A DNA stretch of 64,000 bases from Oxyruncus cristatus. Lineage: Eukaryota; Chordata; Aves; Passeriformes; Cotingidae. The DNA lies in contig VXAY01007414.1 of the NCBI GenBank assembly GCA_013399855.1, positions 434,625-498,624 of the forward strand, given 5' to 3'. Made by a program: the position numbers and the translations under genes. The notes beneath the pieces were generated by a model. That model was given only the letters and a program-made list of their open reading frames with translations, was not told where the DNA came from and did not search any database. Below, piece by piece: positions 1 to 12,091 of the stretch (positions within the stretch are counted from its first letter, which is position 1; each line of letters begins with the position of its first letter).

Positions 1-3000
1 TCCCAGCAGAACATACTGGGCAGGCCTGGAAAAGAACAGCAGTGCCACTGCTGTCAGCTCTGATTGCTTTCTTATTAATCAGCTGTCTTAATGATAGCAT
101 CAGCATGGTCTGGGGAGGTCAAAGAGGCACTTTGAAGGAAGGAGATATGCATACAGTCGGAGAGGTCTTTGATACATTTAGAAGTTGAAAGATCTAAACT
201 AGCTCTCTGCTCTTATATCTACCTTCAGAAGCTGGTACCCCAAAAGGGTAGAAACAAAAGCTTTACATATGAAACCTGTGACCATCCCTGCTGGGTTAGA
301 AATCAGATCTGCATGGAAACAAAGCTGTAAGAATTTATTTAGGCTTGTCTTTATCTCTTTTCAGACATTCAGATTGTCATTTTTTTATCTAGTACACCCT
401 TTGAGTCAGGAGACAGGGAGAAACTGTAGTGAGAACAATTTAAAATGCCCAACTCATTAAGTCACAATGGCGCTGACCTCTCACTTGATTTTAGTCGGAG
501 TCTCAGAAAAAATCTAGTTTCTTGCCAGTGATGTTGTGGAGAAAAGTCAAGTATATGGTTGGGTACAGTCCAGAGATGAATAAAATGAATAATATTCCAA
601 AATAAGTTACTTTTCAAGAAAGACCACCATCATGAATTGTGTGAATGCTATGTATTGGCAACACTGGTGCCATTGTGTTAATGTCTAATAATTACTTACT
701 AATTTTTTTATTGAAACTATTTTTTTGTTGTGGTAGAATATTTATCAGAAATGTCTGCTGATAAGTAAGCAGTTATGGCTATGACAACATAACTTGAACT
801 ATTATTTTATTTCTAAAGCCAGGCTTCATTGAAGTAAACACTTTGTGTTTCCTGTTAATTCAAGCACTCATTGGACAATGTTATAAACTCGATGTGTACT
901 TTGTAAGAGCTGAAATAAAGGATCTCTCATTATTATTTCAAAGTATAGTTGTGCTTTGCAGAGAACAGTCTTGATACTTTTGATCACTAAAGCATGTCAC
1001 CTCATAAATTTACAACCAGATCCTGCAGACATCCGTGAAAACAGCAATAGTGTTTCAGGCAGTAAGTCTGTTCTTCTGGCACTGCTAAAAAGTTGGATCA
1101 GTTTGAATCTAAACTCTCACCAGAGCTCTGTTAAAGACAATTCATCCAAAGGGAACTTATCAAAACCAAAATGCTTTACACTGGGGAGAAATAGAATTTG
1201 AATGCAGAGCAGATGGACTTAAAAGCGGCCTTTCCCCTTCGCTTTCTCCCACCTCCCTCAGAAACACTCCCTACACTGTTCTTTCCCACCCATATATTTC
1301 TTTTTATTCAATTAAACTCTAGTGATTGAAATTTCTGTGATGTAAGGCCCATTTTGCTTTCACAGAGGAAGTTGTTTGGTACCTTATGAAAACATGTTCG
1401 TATTTTCTGTGTTTGCAGCCTGATCTCTTTCCTTATCTTCCGGGCCAGGCTGGAAGGCAGGAGGAGGAGCTGAGGCGTGTCAGGGTCTTCAGTTCAAAGC
1501 TGGCTGTGCTGGTGACAATGTACTAATATTAATGTTAGCTTGGTACAGTGGGATGACAACAGGGGGTAAAAAGTCTGAAATAAGATGTTGCTTTACACCA
1601 GTCAGAAACATGCATCCTGTAATTATGCCCATTTAGCTCTGTTCCATCTTTCCTTGGGCAGTGGAAAGGGAAGTCATGTAAAGTATATCTACACTTAGCT
1701 TTGTTGGGATTGTCTCAAATTAGAGAGGGAGACAAAGTTATGGATGAAAGAGAAGAATAACCTCTTTTTTTCTTTTTCTGTACTTGAATGTTAGTACTTC
1801 TTTGTGATGACCACAGCTCTTTTTCTCAGTTTGATTTAGGGTATACACAAGTGTTTACAGCTCTCAGGCCTTTTTATTTATTTTAAAAATTGGAGGTGAA
1901 AGAAGGAAACAAGAATAAAACTTGGAAAACAGAAAATCTAACCTATTTAACATGATACAGGTGCCCAGGTGCAAGAGTTGTGAACTTGAATAAAATGTCT
2001 TTTGGAGCAAATGAAAGTTGCTTTGTTACTTGGAGACGGGCACCTGAAAGCTTGGTGATGCCAAATGAAAGGTGATTACAGCTGATTCCTAGAGCTCTCT
2101 TTGAAATGGATTTGGAAGGATGAATGTATCTTCTGCCTGAACATTTCATGTTCAACTTCTTAGTCACTCTTTTGTATAGTTGTTTTAGTGATTAAGGCTG
2201 GCTCTTGGCACCTCTGTTGAAGAGCTGAAACCAGTAGGTCTGATAAGACACAATGAAATTGTGCTGTAGAGATTTAGAGAAACTCATACTCAGGGGTTTT
2301 TTTTTGCATAAGCTGGAGTGTTACCGAATCACTCCTTGGGCTAATTTTTCCTCACAAGTATGAGAGTTCTTAACTGAAATGGAATGTCTGTAGTATAAAT
2401 ATTGAAACTCTCCAAAGATTTTTAACAGGAAAGGTAACTTCATGATAAATAATTCCAGAGGTTGTATTAGATTGTTTGTCATCATAAATTTTAAAATCAA
2501 GTTCAGATGTTTTCTTCTAATTGAAGCACTGAATATTTTACCACTATTAGACCCACCTCACTGAAATTCCTTACTAAGCAGATGAGACCAAATTATCATA
2601 AAGTACCCTTCCACATCTTAAAAATCTGCAATTCCTTTTACAATATCAAATTAGTTGACAATTAATTTTAAAATAGTGTCAACCTTTTTGCCCCCAGGGT
2701 CTACTTACATGGGTTCATATTGATAGACCTTGGAATTTTTTTTTCGTTTTTCTTGTACAAGCTAGTGGCTGCTTTTATATCATCTTTGATACTATACTAT
2801 CTGAACATAGTCCTTTTTTTTTAGTGAGTCTATTTGAGTTTTAAGCATTCAGAGATCACACCAAGCTTGGCAGTGAAGATGCTGAGGATGAACAAGAATA
2901 GAGATGTGCTCAAATGAACTACAGCCCTGAAGCTGCTCTCTGCTGCCTGAGGTGGAAACCAGAGCTTCACCACAGTCAGTGCTGTTTTTCTGGAGTTAGT

Positions 3001-6000
3001 TAAAGATACTTTCTCCATTTCAGATCTGACTGGTTGTTAGCAAATGGCCACGCACAGCTCCCTGGAGTGTACCGGGGAGGTTTCCTGATCAGCTGATCCT
3101 GATCCTCTTGATGCTCCCCTTCTCCAGGGCAGTCCCAAGCCATCTCTGGCCATATAAGGCTTGGAGAGGTGCTGCAGTGTGACCTGCTTGAGTGCTCGTA
3201 ATACCTTCAGGTCTAATATTTGTTTCTGGACTACAGTGGGTGTCAGGCTGGTTCCCACAAAGAGCTTTCATGACATTTTTCACAGTGGCTACGTGTTTTC
3301 ACATGGACATTGAGACAAGTCCTTAATTATGGGACTCTTCTTATGATTTAACTATTAATAATTAACTTCCCAGATTTTTAGTTGTGAATAATTGCTAGTG
3401 CCATGGAGTCATTGTTGTATATTATAAGTTTGACTAATTGAGCGCAGCCAGTATTTGTTAATTGTTCCTGTTATGCACATGTTAAACCCAGAAGTGTTGA
3501 AGTCGCTCTGGGACATTAATTTTAAACACAATTAAAATATCATAACCTGTTGGCAGTTATTCTCTGTGCATTGTTTTGATAGTGATGGTTCCAGATCTGA
3601 GCACAGTAATTAAAAGGAACCAGTTATTGTTGATCCCACAGATAAACAAATGCTGATTGCGTGCCATGAACTGGTTAATCAAGTTTATTTAAATTGTCGT
3701 TAGTGATTCATCCCAGTGACTGTATTGGGGAGCTCTTTATTTGAGCCCAACAATATAATGGTTCTGGCTGCCTCCAGCTGCTAAAGGAGTTTCACTAATT
3801 CTTTTAAATAGACTTTAGTAATATCTTAAGGAATAGCATTGTTACATACACAAATATGTGTGTGTTTGAGACCAGGGACTTTTCCATTAAAGTGAGAACA
3901 TGCTTTAAAACCTTGCTGTCACAACTATTTCCTGTCCTGAGCAGCAGTAGAGGTGATTATGTTTCCTGGGTGGCGATTTTGTTTTATGTGTGAGCTCTTT
4001 TGTTTTGTTTCATTTTGATGATACTGAAGTGTGCCATGTTTAGTCTGTGCCTTTGCCAATGCTCTTTAATCCTGTTTGAGAAACTACTTCTGCACCTGCA
4101 GAAGCTCTCGTAAGATGACAACCAGTTTTCAAGTCACGTGTCCACAACCAAAGAAGCAATCTCTCCTAGATCATTTCTGCATTTTGGGTGTCCATGTGGC
4201 TCAGGCCCCTTAGCAGCACTATCAATATAATTTATTGTTAGTCTCAGCAGTGGGAGCATCTTGCTATGGCCGTAAAAGCAATAGTTTCAGACCAGTTTGA
4301 CACTGTCCCAAGGGGCACCTAGCTGCTTACTAGGACATGTCAATGGGGCAGTCAAGAGACAACTCTGTCTTGTACTCTTGGCTGTGGAAACTAAAGGTGC
4401 TGGCTAAAAGTAGAAAGATTATTATTGTTCTTGTTGTCACTATTCTAGTCTTAGACTAATTTTCTAGGTATTTTTCCCCACCATGGGTGGAGGTAAAGCC
4501 TTCTAAGGGGCCAGAGTGCATTGATTCTGATCTTATTAATGTTCTTGGTACAAACCCTACTGACTTCCAGAGCTAACCCTTGTTTTGTGCAGGGCTGAAA
4601 AAGCTCTTTCCTTTCAGGCATTTTAGGCAAGTATGTTTTGTGCTTTCCTTTGTGTTATTTCAGGATAAGGTCTTTTTAAATACTCTTTGTTTCAGAACTC
4701 TCGATTTCTGAGCCCTGTGTAAAGGTAATGTCTTGGTACTGCTTTTATGTTGCTACTCCAGGCAACTGCACTGGCTTTCTTTTGTCACCAGGGGTTTCTA
4801 AGTTGTTTTACGTTTCTTGAACTTGGTGGTGTTTGGTGTTCACTATTCCTGTCAGAGCCCTCTTATCCTTCCAGCTGGCTGTGAATGTAAATTGCAAGAG
4901 GCTCATCATGCTTGTCCAGACTCTGGAAAACCTCAGTGTTCAAGGCACATTCCTTCATGTCACAAAAGGCAACATCAGATAAGTGGGATGGCTGGCCATC
5001 CCTTCTCCTCCTAAAATATTTCACAATCAGAATGAGCAGGAGTAACCCAAGGCCAGTAAAAACATTACTCTAAATAAAATGTGTATCACACTGTTTTCTT
5101 TATAATTGCAGGACAACTATAGGAGTATTCTCTTGGGAGCACTGTACTGCACACTTTAAATAGCACTGCTAATGTTTAAGTTGTATTTTCATCTTTTCTA
5201 TGTTTTCCATGCCAGATTTCTGGGATTTTTGCCAGGTTCCAAGACCATATAGAATTAATTGTTAAAAAGGAAAATAAATATTTCTCAAGAGCTAGAGAAT
5301 ATGTGTGTCTGATCTAATGAACAATAGTACTGTTCATTTATCAGTTGTTTATTGTAATTTACTCAAATACTTTTTCTGTGTGGAAGGGATAGGATAGGGG
5401 CATGAGGAGAGAAATCCTCCTTGAGCTTCTGTATCAAATTTATATATACACAAAACATTTCTGCATTCAATAACTTAAGTGGACAGGATGACATTTCTGC
5501 CAGATAGAGATGTAGAAGGAAACATAGGAGAATTTTCCTAGCCTGTCTGGACTGAGTGGTTGAGAAGTCATTGCAAGCAATTTGGCTCATGTTATATTGA
5601 AGTCAGAGTTGAAGAAAGCTTGAAAGACCATATTATGCTAGGTCTGTTTGCAAAGACATCCAAGATACTGTTACCTGGTGTTGGAGTATGAGGTTGATTT
5701 AAATGAGAAATTGCATATTTTTATTAATATCTCAGTTATGCTTTGTTCTCAACCTAATTCAGAAGTTGTCTGTGGATAAACTTTCTGGTCTTGATGCTGT
5801 AACTCAACACTCAGTTTGTTCTACCATCTCTGACTCAGTGTTATGATTTTGATAGACTAAATCAGTCTGATATTCTCCACTAAATCAACACATGTGGCAT
5901 ATACTGGAATCTGTGGGATTTGATTTCATCCTTCTCAGCCACACTATTTTTTGCCTTGCAGCCTGGTAGATCTGTTGATTCTCATGCAGGCTTCTGGCCT

Positions 6001-6354
6001 CTGATCTGCCAAAAGAGAATTAGTTATATGTTTCTATATGTTTTGCTACTGAGGCTTGGAAATCCCTCTTAACCAAAGTCCCTGCTTACATATTGCTACC
6101 ATTCATTTTTATTGGCTTCGCTAAAGTTGAATTCCTGTATCTTGATTTTTCCCCAATTCATTCTCTGAGTGGCCTCAAAGAATCCAACAGAAAACAAAAC
6201 CTCAAAGCACTTATATAATGAATTACTTTTAAACTAGACGCTAAGAAAGACAGAGGAGCATTTATCAGGAATGTTTGTGGGCTTGGTGGTTACGAGCTTA
6301 AAAAGAAAAAAAAAAAAAATACCGTGTGGAAAGGCTTTTGTCCCATGACAGAGA
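1..6354. other. Upstream intergenic flank of KIAA1217/SKT
   Basis: No exon, RNA gene or recognisable transposon was found here. The longest open frames are under 85 codons, lack splice context and read as chance frames. The stretch is AT-rich with scattered short T runs. The part that stands out is about 3300-3830, listed separately as a candidate conserved element. A 12-bp palindrome with a CAGCTG core lies at 3087-3098. In mammals the gene upstream of KIAA1217 is OTUD1 across a large gap. That is established synteny for mammals, not something visible here. Confidence 0.7.
3300..3830. promoter_or_regulatory. Candidate conserved non-coding enhancer, TAATT-rich
   Basis: About nine TAATT/AATTA cores (homeodomain-type binding cores) fall within roughly 500 bp, separated by normal-complexity sequence rather than simple repeat. 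No frame stays open. The block sits about 3 kb upstream of the CpG-island promoter. This texture is typical of deeply conserved vertebrate developmental enhancers, but conservation was not tested, so the enhancer call is an inference. It could instead be ordinary AT-rich spacer. Confidence 0.35.
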
Positions 6355-6362
6355 TTTAAAAG
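6355..6362 (+). promoter_or_regulatory. TATA-like element TTTAAAAG
   Basis: TTTAAAAG lies at the upstream lip of the CpG island, about 330 bp before the SKT start codon. If used, it would place transcription start near 6385-6392. CpG-island promoters often start diffusely without a TATA box, so this may be coincidental. Confidence 0.25.
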
Positions 6363-6412
6363 GCTGCGGGTTCGGATTCCAGCGGAGGCTCAGGCCTGTA
6401 ATCGCGTTTGAA

Positions 6413-6454
6413 ATGTTGCCTCTCACACGGCGGCGCGGGGCGCGGGCCGGGTAG
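6413..6454 (+). other. Possible upstream ORF in the SKT 5' leader
   Basis: An ATG at 6413 opens a 13-codon frame ending at TAG 6452-6454. It is the only ATG I find between the TATA-like element and the SKT start at 6694. It would be translated only if transcription starts upstream of 6413, which is not known. If so, it could reduce initiation at the main start. Confidence 0.2.
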
Positions 6455-6693
6455 GGGCGGCTGCGGGGCCGCTCGGGGCTGCGGGGCTGCCGAGCCCGTC
6501 ACCTGTTGGGGCCCGGGGCTCGGGGACGGGCCNGCCGGGCCGGGCCCCCGCGGGCGGCGTGCGGGGCGCCTCGGGGGGGAGCTCCGCTCCGGCGGGGGCA
6601 GCGCTTCCTTTCTCCTCCCCGAGCACCGGCGCTGACAGTCCGGGCGCTGCGGCTCCGAGTTGGAGAGGGGAGCGTGAGCGGTAGGCAGGGACA

Positions 6694-6763
6694 ATGGAGG
6701 AAAATGAAAGCCAGAAACTTGAGCTGTGCCTGGCTTGCCCAACAGACAGCGGGCAGACGAGGG
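6694..6763 (+). CDS. KIAA1217: Sickle tail protein (SKT), coding exon 1
   Basis: This is the first coding exon of the sickle tail protein, a large cytoplasmic coiled-coil protein of the p140CAP/SRCIN1 family. The ATG at 6694 has a strong initiation context (A at -3, G at +4) and an in-frame TAG at 6682-6684 fixes it as the first usable start. The exon encodes 23 residues beginning MEENESQK, which matches the known vertebrate SKT amino terminus as I recall it, plus one base of codon 24. It ends at a consensus donor, AGGG then GTAAGT at 6764. The phase-1 end joins exactly to exon 2, creating an Asp codon across the junction. The exon lies inside the CpG island. It is too short for ORF-length searches and was found by matching the family N-terminus. 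Confidence 0.93.
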
Positions 6764-9700
6764 GTAAGTAAGCGGCGATGTAAGGCAGAGATGGAGTTAC
6801 GTTTAAGCATGCCCCTGGTTGCTGCTTTTTATAACTGGAGGCAGAATGCATGGGAGAAAAAATAGCATGTCTTTCTTGTGCTAATGGCTCTGCAGATTTC
6901 CCTAATACTTCGACTTTGTGAGTTTAACTTTCTCTTTGAAGAGATTTCTGACTGCCCTCTAAAGCCGGGAGCACATTGTGTGGCTGTCAGGGATGCGGGA
7001 CCCTGCCGGTGCGGAGGGTGCTGCTCCCGCGAGGTGGGGGGAGGCATCTCCTCTTCCCTTTAAATGCTCTGCCAGCCTCGCCTATGGTAGAGACATAGCT
7101 CTTCCTTCATAAAAGTGGGTTTGAGCTCATCTTTACCTGGGGTTGTCTGTTAAAAGGGGGAGATCCACGGCAGATTGTGACAGGGTTAGTTTACTTTGAG
7201 TGAAACCACTGGGGTTTATTTTGGAACACAGCCAGGAATGTCTAAGCGAGGTTTCCACGGCGGGTCCACTGTGGTGCGTTAGCACATTCACTGCTGCACT
7301 ATTTCGTATAAAGTGAATGAAAACTATTTCCTGGCTTGCTCTACTTGGGCTATTCCACGTGGAACATAACATTCAGGTAGCATGACAAACACCTAATCTA
7401 ATCCGTATCTATTATAATATTTGTGGGGCACCTGTGAACGTTCCCATTTCATGCGTGTTGTGTTCCTCATAGGCACTTCAGGAAAAGTTGTGTTACTGCA
7501 CTTCTGTGAAACAAATAGTGAATGTGATTTAAAAAAAATCACACAAGTTTATGAGCATGTGATACCAACAAATTGGCAACTTAGGAGGGAAAAAATACTC
7601 TTCCTTTTTTTTTTTTTCTTTGTATTGAGGGTTCATTAATTGATTGGTGCTCTTTTGAATCATTTAAGTTTAAATACTGAACACTACAAGTCACCTGTGT
7701 CTGCGTATGCTTACGTTTAGTGGGACAGAAATTGTCACTTAAAGAATGTGTCTGAAAAGGAAAAAAAAAAAGCCTTCAGTAACACATTTCTTCTGTAGGG
7801 GTTGTATGAAACTGCCTGAGATACATGTGGAGCTAGGAAAACAGAGGTCTGACCAAGCTGATCCTCTGCTTCCCAAAAATGTTAGGTGCTGAAAGCTCAT
7901 AAGCAAATGTAGTAGTTTTGGCCCATATCCAAAATTTGTGTTTGAAAGTTCCTTGAAAAGAGAGCTAATTATAAAGACAGTAGAGTGAATTAGAACTATT
8001 CCAAATAATCTCACATTTACTGGTAACATAAATGTAACAGAGGTGGGTTTGACCACACTGTTAAATCTGTATTCTTTTAAAATTTTAGTATTGAATGGAG
8101 TTTGCTTCAAGACTCAGTTTCACAGTATAGTATGGGTCAGGTCCACACTTGTTACTTTCTGACATTATTCTCAAAATGTTCTTCTCTCATGTCACCTGGG
8201 TTGCAAAACAAGACTATTAAAATCTTCACAGCATTTAAAGTAATGAAGCAAAGTGACTTTCCTGACCTTTGTAGACTTCATGGAGGGTGTGACTGTGAAG
8301 AATTACATAGCAGGACATGCAGAAGGACTTTTTTCTTTCTCTCTTTTTTTTTCTTTTTCTTTTTTCTGTTTTTTTTTCCCTAGCTCACAGCCATTAATCC
8401 TTCATGATAATCTTCCTACTAGTCCTAGGCATACTGCTTCTACACTGCAGACCCTGGCCTTTTCTGTATTTACATCCACTGTAGTAATGAGTGATGTTGG
8501 TGATGTTAAGAAATCCTGAAATTTGTTTGCAGATCAGAGAAGCAACTCAAGTATAAGGGTTACTCAAGACTTTGGATAACTAAAGTCCTCCCTGTCAGTC
8601 AGCCAGTCTTGCTTTTAGTTCTCCTCTAGACTTGCTGCTTTACTGAACAGAAAGACCTTCAGCTTTTAGCTTCTGAATATGAGGGAGGGAGAGAGGGAGA
8701 CAAGCTTATCTTACACCTTTGTGTTTTCCATTGCCTTCTCTTTGCTCCTTTTCCAAGGAGGGTACTTGCATAATTTATCCTTTTCCTACTCTTAGTTCTC
8801 ATCTGGGAACCATCACATGATCCTTCACACATTTCAAAGTTATCTGTGGAGGTTGATTTGTTAGGCCTATTATCTTCACTTGGAAGATATGGAAGGTTTG
8901 CCCACGATGTTATTGAGCAACTCCAAAATCCAGAAAACCGCTCCATTTTTCCTGCCTGTAGCACTGTCGCCCACCCAGCATCTGCAGAGCTGATGTGCCT
9001 CAAGATACACAGGGGGATTTCACCAACCCAGTGTTCAATCTTGCCCTTGAAGTCACTTATCCCTATGTAGGAAGTGGCCAAACCCATTTTTTTTTCAGCA
9101 ATTTTAGTAGGGGAAAGACCCCTATTCAAACACAACAGATTTTGGTTTGCAGAGGAAGTCATGTGCTGCTGTGATGCCACTGGATTGAGATCCCTGCTGG
9201 ATGCCCAAATCAGCTCTCTGGCAAGATGAGCAACTAGTTTGTATAGTTTACATTCCTTTCTTTCACTGGTATTTATACAGTATTTTCCAAATATATACAT
9301 TTTTAAAAAAGAGAATTTGTTGATCTTTCTAATATAGTATAAGAAAAATATGTTATTTTTGACTCCTTCTCAAGGTTTCACCCAATAATGAACAGTGGTA
9401 AAGCACTTGGTATGTCCTCTGTGCTCCACATACTTAGCTCTTAAACTATTGAAATGACTGAAGTGCAGAGTAGGGAACGAGTTTTCATGAGAGAGATTTA
9501 GGACCCAAAATACACAGTCGTGAGTTCTGAGCTGTGCTTGTCAGCATAGGTTTACCTGCCTTCTTGAGGAAGTGCCTGCCACCAATTCAGTGATTGAAAT
9601 GGCTGCTGTGACCATACTTTGGGGGTTTATACCAAATTGGTGCACTCAGTCACCCACACTCACGCTGACTCCCTCCAGCTCCAAGAAAATACCTTATTTA

Positions 9701-11804
9701 TGTCTGCTGCCTTTGTTCCAACAGCCTCCGGGATACAACCTCCAGGCTCTTGGTGCAGCGAATTAAAGATGGTAAATTCCATCCAGCCCCAGCCCACCTC
9801 TTTTTCCTCCCATGTAAAATCCCTTGAAATGACTGTGCAGCTTTCAGAAACTGAAACTGTTTTGACTGAGTGTATCTGGAGTCAGCCATTCTGACTTCTT
9901 GCAAGCTAAACTCTCCTGTTTGCCATTTTTCTCAAACAAGCTGAGTGCACCTGATAGTTGGTGCTCTGAATTTTCAATAATCAGAGCGAATGGATGTTTT
10001 TTAATTGAGTTGTGCTTGAAAAAGTTGAGTGCACGTGTGTGTGTGTGTTTCTATGTGCATGTGAGGCTACTGCTCTGAAATTTTAACCGGGATTGTGTTA
10101 CTAAGAAGGTCTTAGAAAGTGCTGCAGAGATCACAGATGACATTTTTAATCTGTGTGAGAGTAAGACTTCCCTGTGAACCAACCTTGTTCCCAAAGCTGT
10201 GTCCCAGTCTGTGCTCAACTGGTCCCCTCTGTCTGGATCTGCTTTCAGGATAAGTTTCCATGAATGCAAACAGAAGGGTTTTGTTGGAAATTTTGGAGTC
10301 CTTGAATAATATAGGGAGCTTACAGAATCATCTTTAATGATCTTTGTCTTTAATCATCTTTAAAGATCTACCTGGGCCAAGTTCTGTGGCGAAACCCAAG
10401 GGGATTGGTTCCCTATACAAATTGGTGGCACATCACACCAGCAGTGGCTCCACTGATAGAGGATTTACTTTATTACCAGGGCTTGATGTTCCATGGGATG
10501 TGGCAGGCAATTGACAACACACACCAGAAAGCTGAGAAATCCTCGGCATAAAATCCTGAGGCAAGTGGTAGGCACAGTGTCAAAATGACTGACTGAACCA
10601 TAAAAAGAAGCGAGTAGGTGCCTGTTTCCAAATAGCAGTGCCATATAATGACAGCCCATGGGGGAAACAGCCGCTGGGAGAATAAAGGGCTCTGAGGTGA
10701 AAAGTGTCAGACAGAGGGAAATAAAGATTTATTCAAAAGAGCTCGAGGAAGGAGCTCCCTGCTCTTGGGGAGGTGCTGGGAAGGGTTAACATAGGGACGT
10801 CTGAGACTGCCTGGTAAAGATGGGGAAGGGCACATTCAGACTTTTCAATGCTTCAGGTTTTTGTTGTTTTTTTTTTCTTTGCTGACAAAGGAATGAGGGA
10901 TTTTTTCAAAGGTATTAGGTAACAAGGCTCCAGACTACAGTTTTTCGAGCACTTGAGGGTTCATGTTACAGAGTTACCTGAAGATAAGCCAGCACTTACT
11001 TACCCTCTGTGTCTGCCTGTCTCTGTATAAATGTTGTCATGGTCTTTGGTCTTAAAGTAGATTTTAAAGTAGTAAAATTTATCTGGTTTTTTTTTTCCTT
11101 TTTTATATCACGCAAAACTTGCTCTTACTCTGTTTCTTAAGAAATCATTTATTGAAAAAATGATGTAGAATTTTCCAGCCTGCTATCCTGAGACATATAA
11201 AATCCAAGGGAGATCCGTGAAATTTAAAACCAGACCACAGTCAGAAGTCAGGAAAAAGAGACTCCAAACCCCTCTTTATTATTTCACAGGTGTTTCAGAA
11301 CATGTTGAAAACACACTGAAAAAAGATTAAGGATTACAAATCTGCTTTGTCAAAGGAATTTTATCAGTTGGTATTCTTAAGGATACTAGTTATAGGGCCA
11401 TTAAGTGTACTAGAGGCTATTGAAGAAACCTGTTCCTTCTTGTGGAAAGCATCCTGTAGATCTTAAAGGTCAGGGAATAAGGGTCCTGTCAGATCTTTTT
11501 TCAAGTCACATAGGTAAAGATGATATAAAAGGAACATCTCCTTTAATGATGCTCACTTTTCTGTGAGGCAATACTGCAGTTGTATGTTAAAAGTATATAA
11601 GTATGTGCACATCTTATATAAGGGATTATTTCTGGGCCACTTCTTATGATGTGTATATGCCTAATGATGCTGCACATGGCATTGCACACTACCAGACTTT
11701 TAAAAGAACCTAGCTTTCATATCAGTCCTTTTCCTTTTCTCTTGCTAATGTGTACATTGGGATTAAGTTCTTATAATATAGTTTGTTTTTTGGTTTTTTT
11801 CCAG
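6764..11804 (+). other. KIAA1217/SKT intron 1
   Basis: This is a 5,041-bp GT-AG intron. The donor is GTAAGT at 6764-6769. The acceptor is a T-rich tract ending in CCAG at 11801-11804. The interior holds the tail of the CpG island, a polypyrimidine run at about 8331-8382, and short GT runs near 10037. It also holds an unexplained 213-codon antisense open frame (8659-9300), which is discussed as a finding. No recognisable transposon was found. I cannot exclude alternative exons. Confidence 0.85.
8331..8382 (+). repeat. Polypyrimidine tract ending in CCCTAG
   Basis: About 50 bases of almost pure T/C with one G interruption end in CCCTAG at 8377-8382. This is a low-complexity polypyrimidine tract. 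It also has the form of a splice acceptor. No coding exon with family similarity follows, so it is more likely a microsatellite-like tract or a decoy acceptor. Confidence 0.7.
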
Positions 11805-12091
11805 ACCAGGCAAAAACCAGTTTGCATGTAACATCACTAGACGATGCAGAATGTCTCCGATCTAAAGAGCTCCTTTCAACCCCGAACAGTCACACCTCTT
11901 CTAATTCAAAGTCCACCCGCAACATCCCTCGAAGACATACAGTAGGTGGCCCTCGCAGTTCCAAAGAAATACTGGGAATGCAAACCTCAGAAATGGACAG
12001 GAAGAGAGAGGCTTTTCTTGAGCATCTGAAACAGAAATATCCCCACCATGCCACAGCAATAATGGGACACCAGGAGAGACTGAGAGATCAG
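11805..12091 (+). CDS. KIAA1217: Sickle tail protein (SKT), coding exon 2
   Basis: The second coding exon (287 bp) encodes residues 24-119 of the sickle tail protein. The acceptor is a T-rich tract followed by CCAG, and the donor is CAG then GTAAGT at 12092. Entry is in phase 1 and exit in phase 0. The translated stretch is strongly similar to the human and mouse SKT N-terminal region: LHVTS near residues 30-34, a basic motif RNIPRRHTVGGPRSSKEILG at 62-81, and a charged helical segment at about 86-119 (SEMDRKREAFLEHLKQKY at 85-102) ending RLRDQ. Thr69 in RRHT is a basophilic-kinase-type site, which is inferred from motif only. SKT is known from the mouse sickle-tail gene-trap line and acts in notochord and intervertebral disc development. 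Its paralogue SRCIN1 is a Src-inhibitory scaffold. The central Bud6/AIP3-like and coiled-coil regions are encoded beyond this window, so the gene here is partial by window edge, not broken. Confidence 0.95.

Larger units (their letters stand above)
6360..7050 (+). promoter_or_regulatory. CpG-island promoter of KIAA1217/SKT
   Basis: The base composition changes abruptly from AT-rich flank to dense CpG, strongest at 6360-6670, with a second CpG-rich patch at about 6960-7040. Sp1-type GC boxes include GGGGCGG at 6454-6460 and GGGCGG near 6552. The island covers the presumed 5' untranslated region, the start codon and the first donor site, which is the usual position for a vertebrate promoter island. 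One ambiguous base (N) occurs at 6533. Long open frames on both strands here come from the lack of AT-rich stop codons, not from coding. Confidence 0.85.

Noticed and set aside
6356..6865. Several 75-142-codon frames on both strands across the CpG island
   Set aside because: They overlap each other in many frames, are Pro/Arg/Gly/Ala-rich, and result from scarce stop codons in GC-rich DNA. The real coding content is only 6694-6763.
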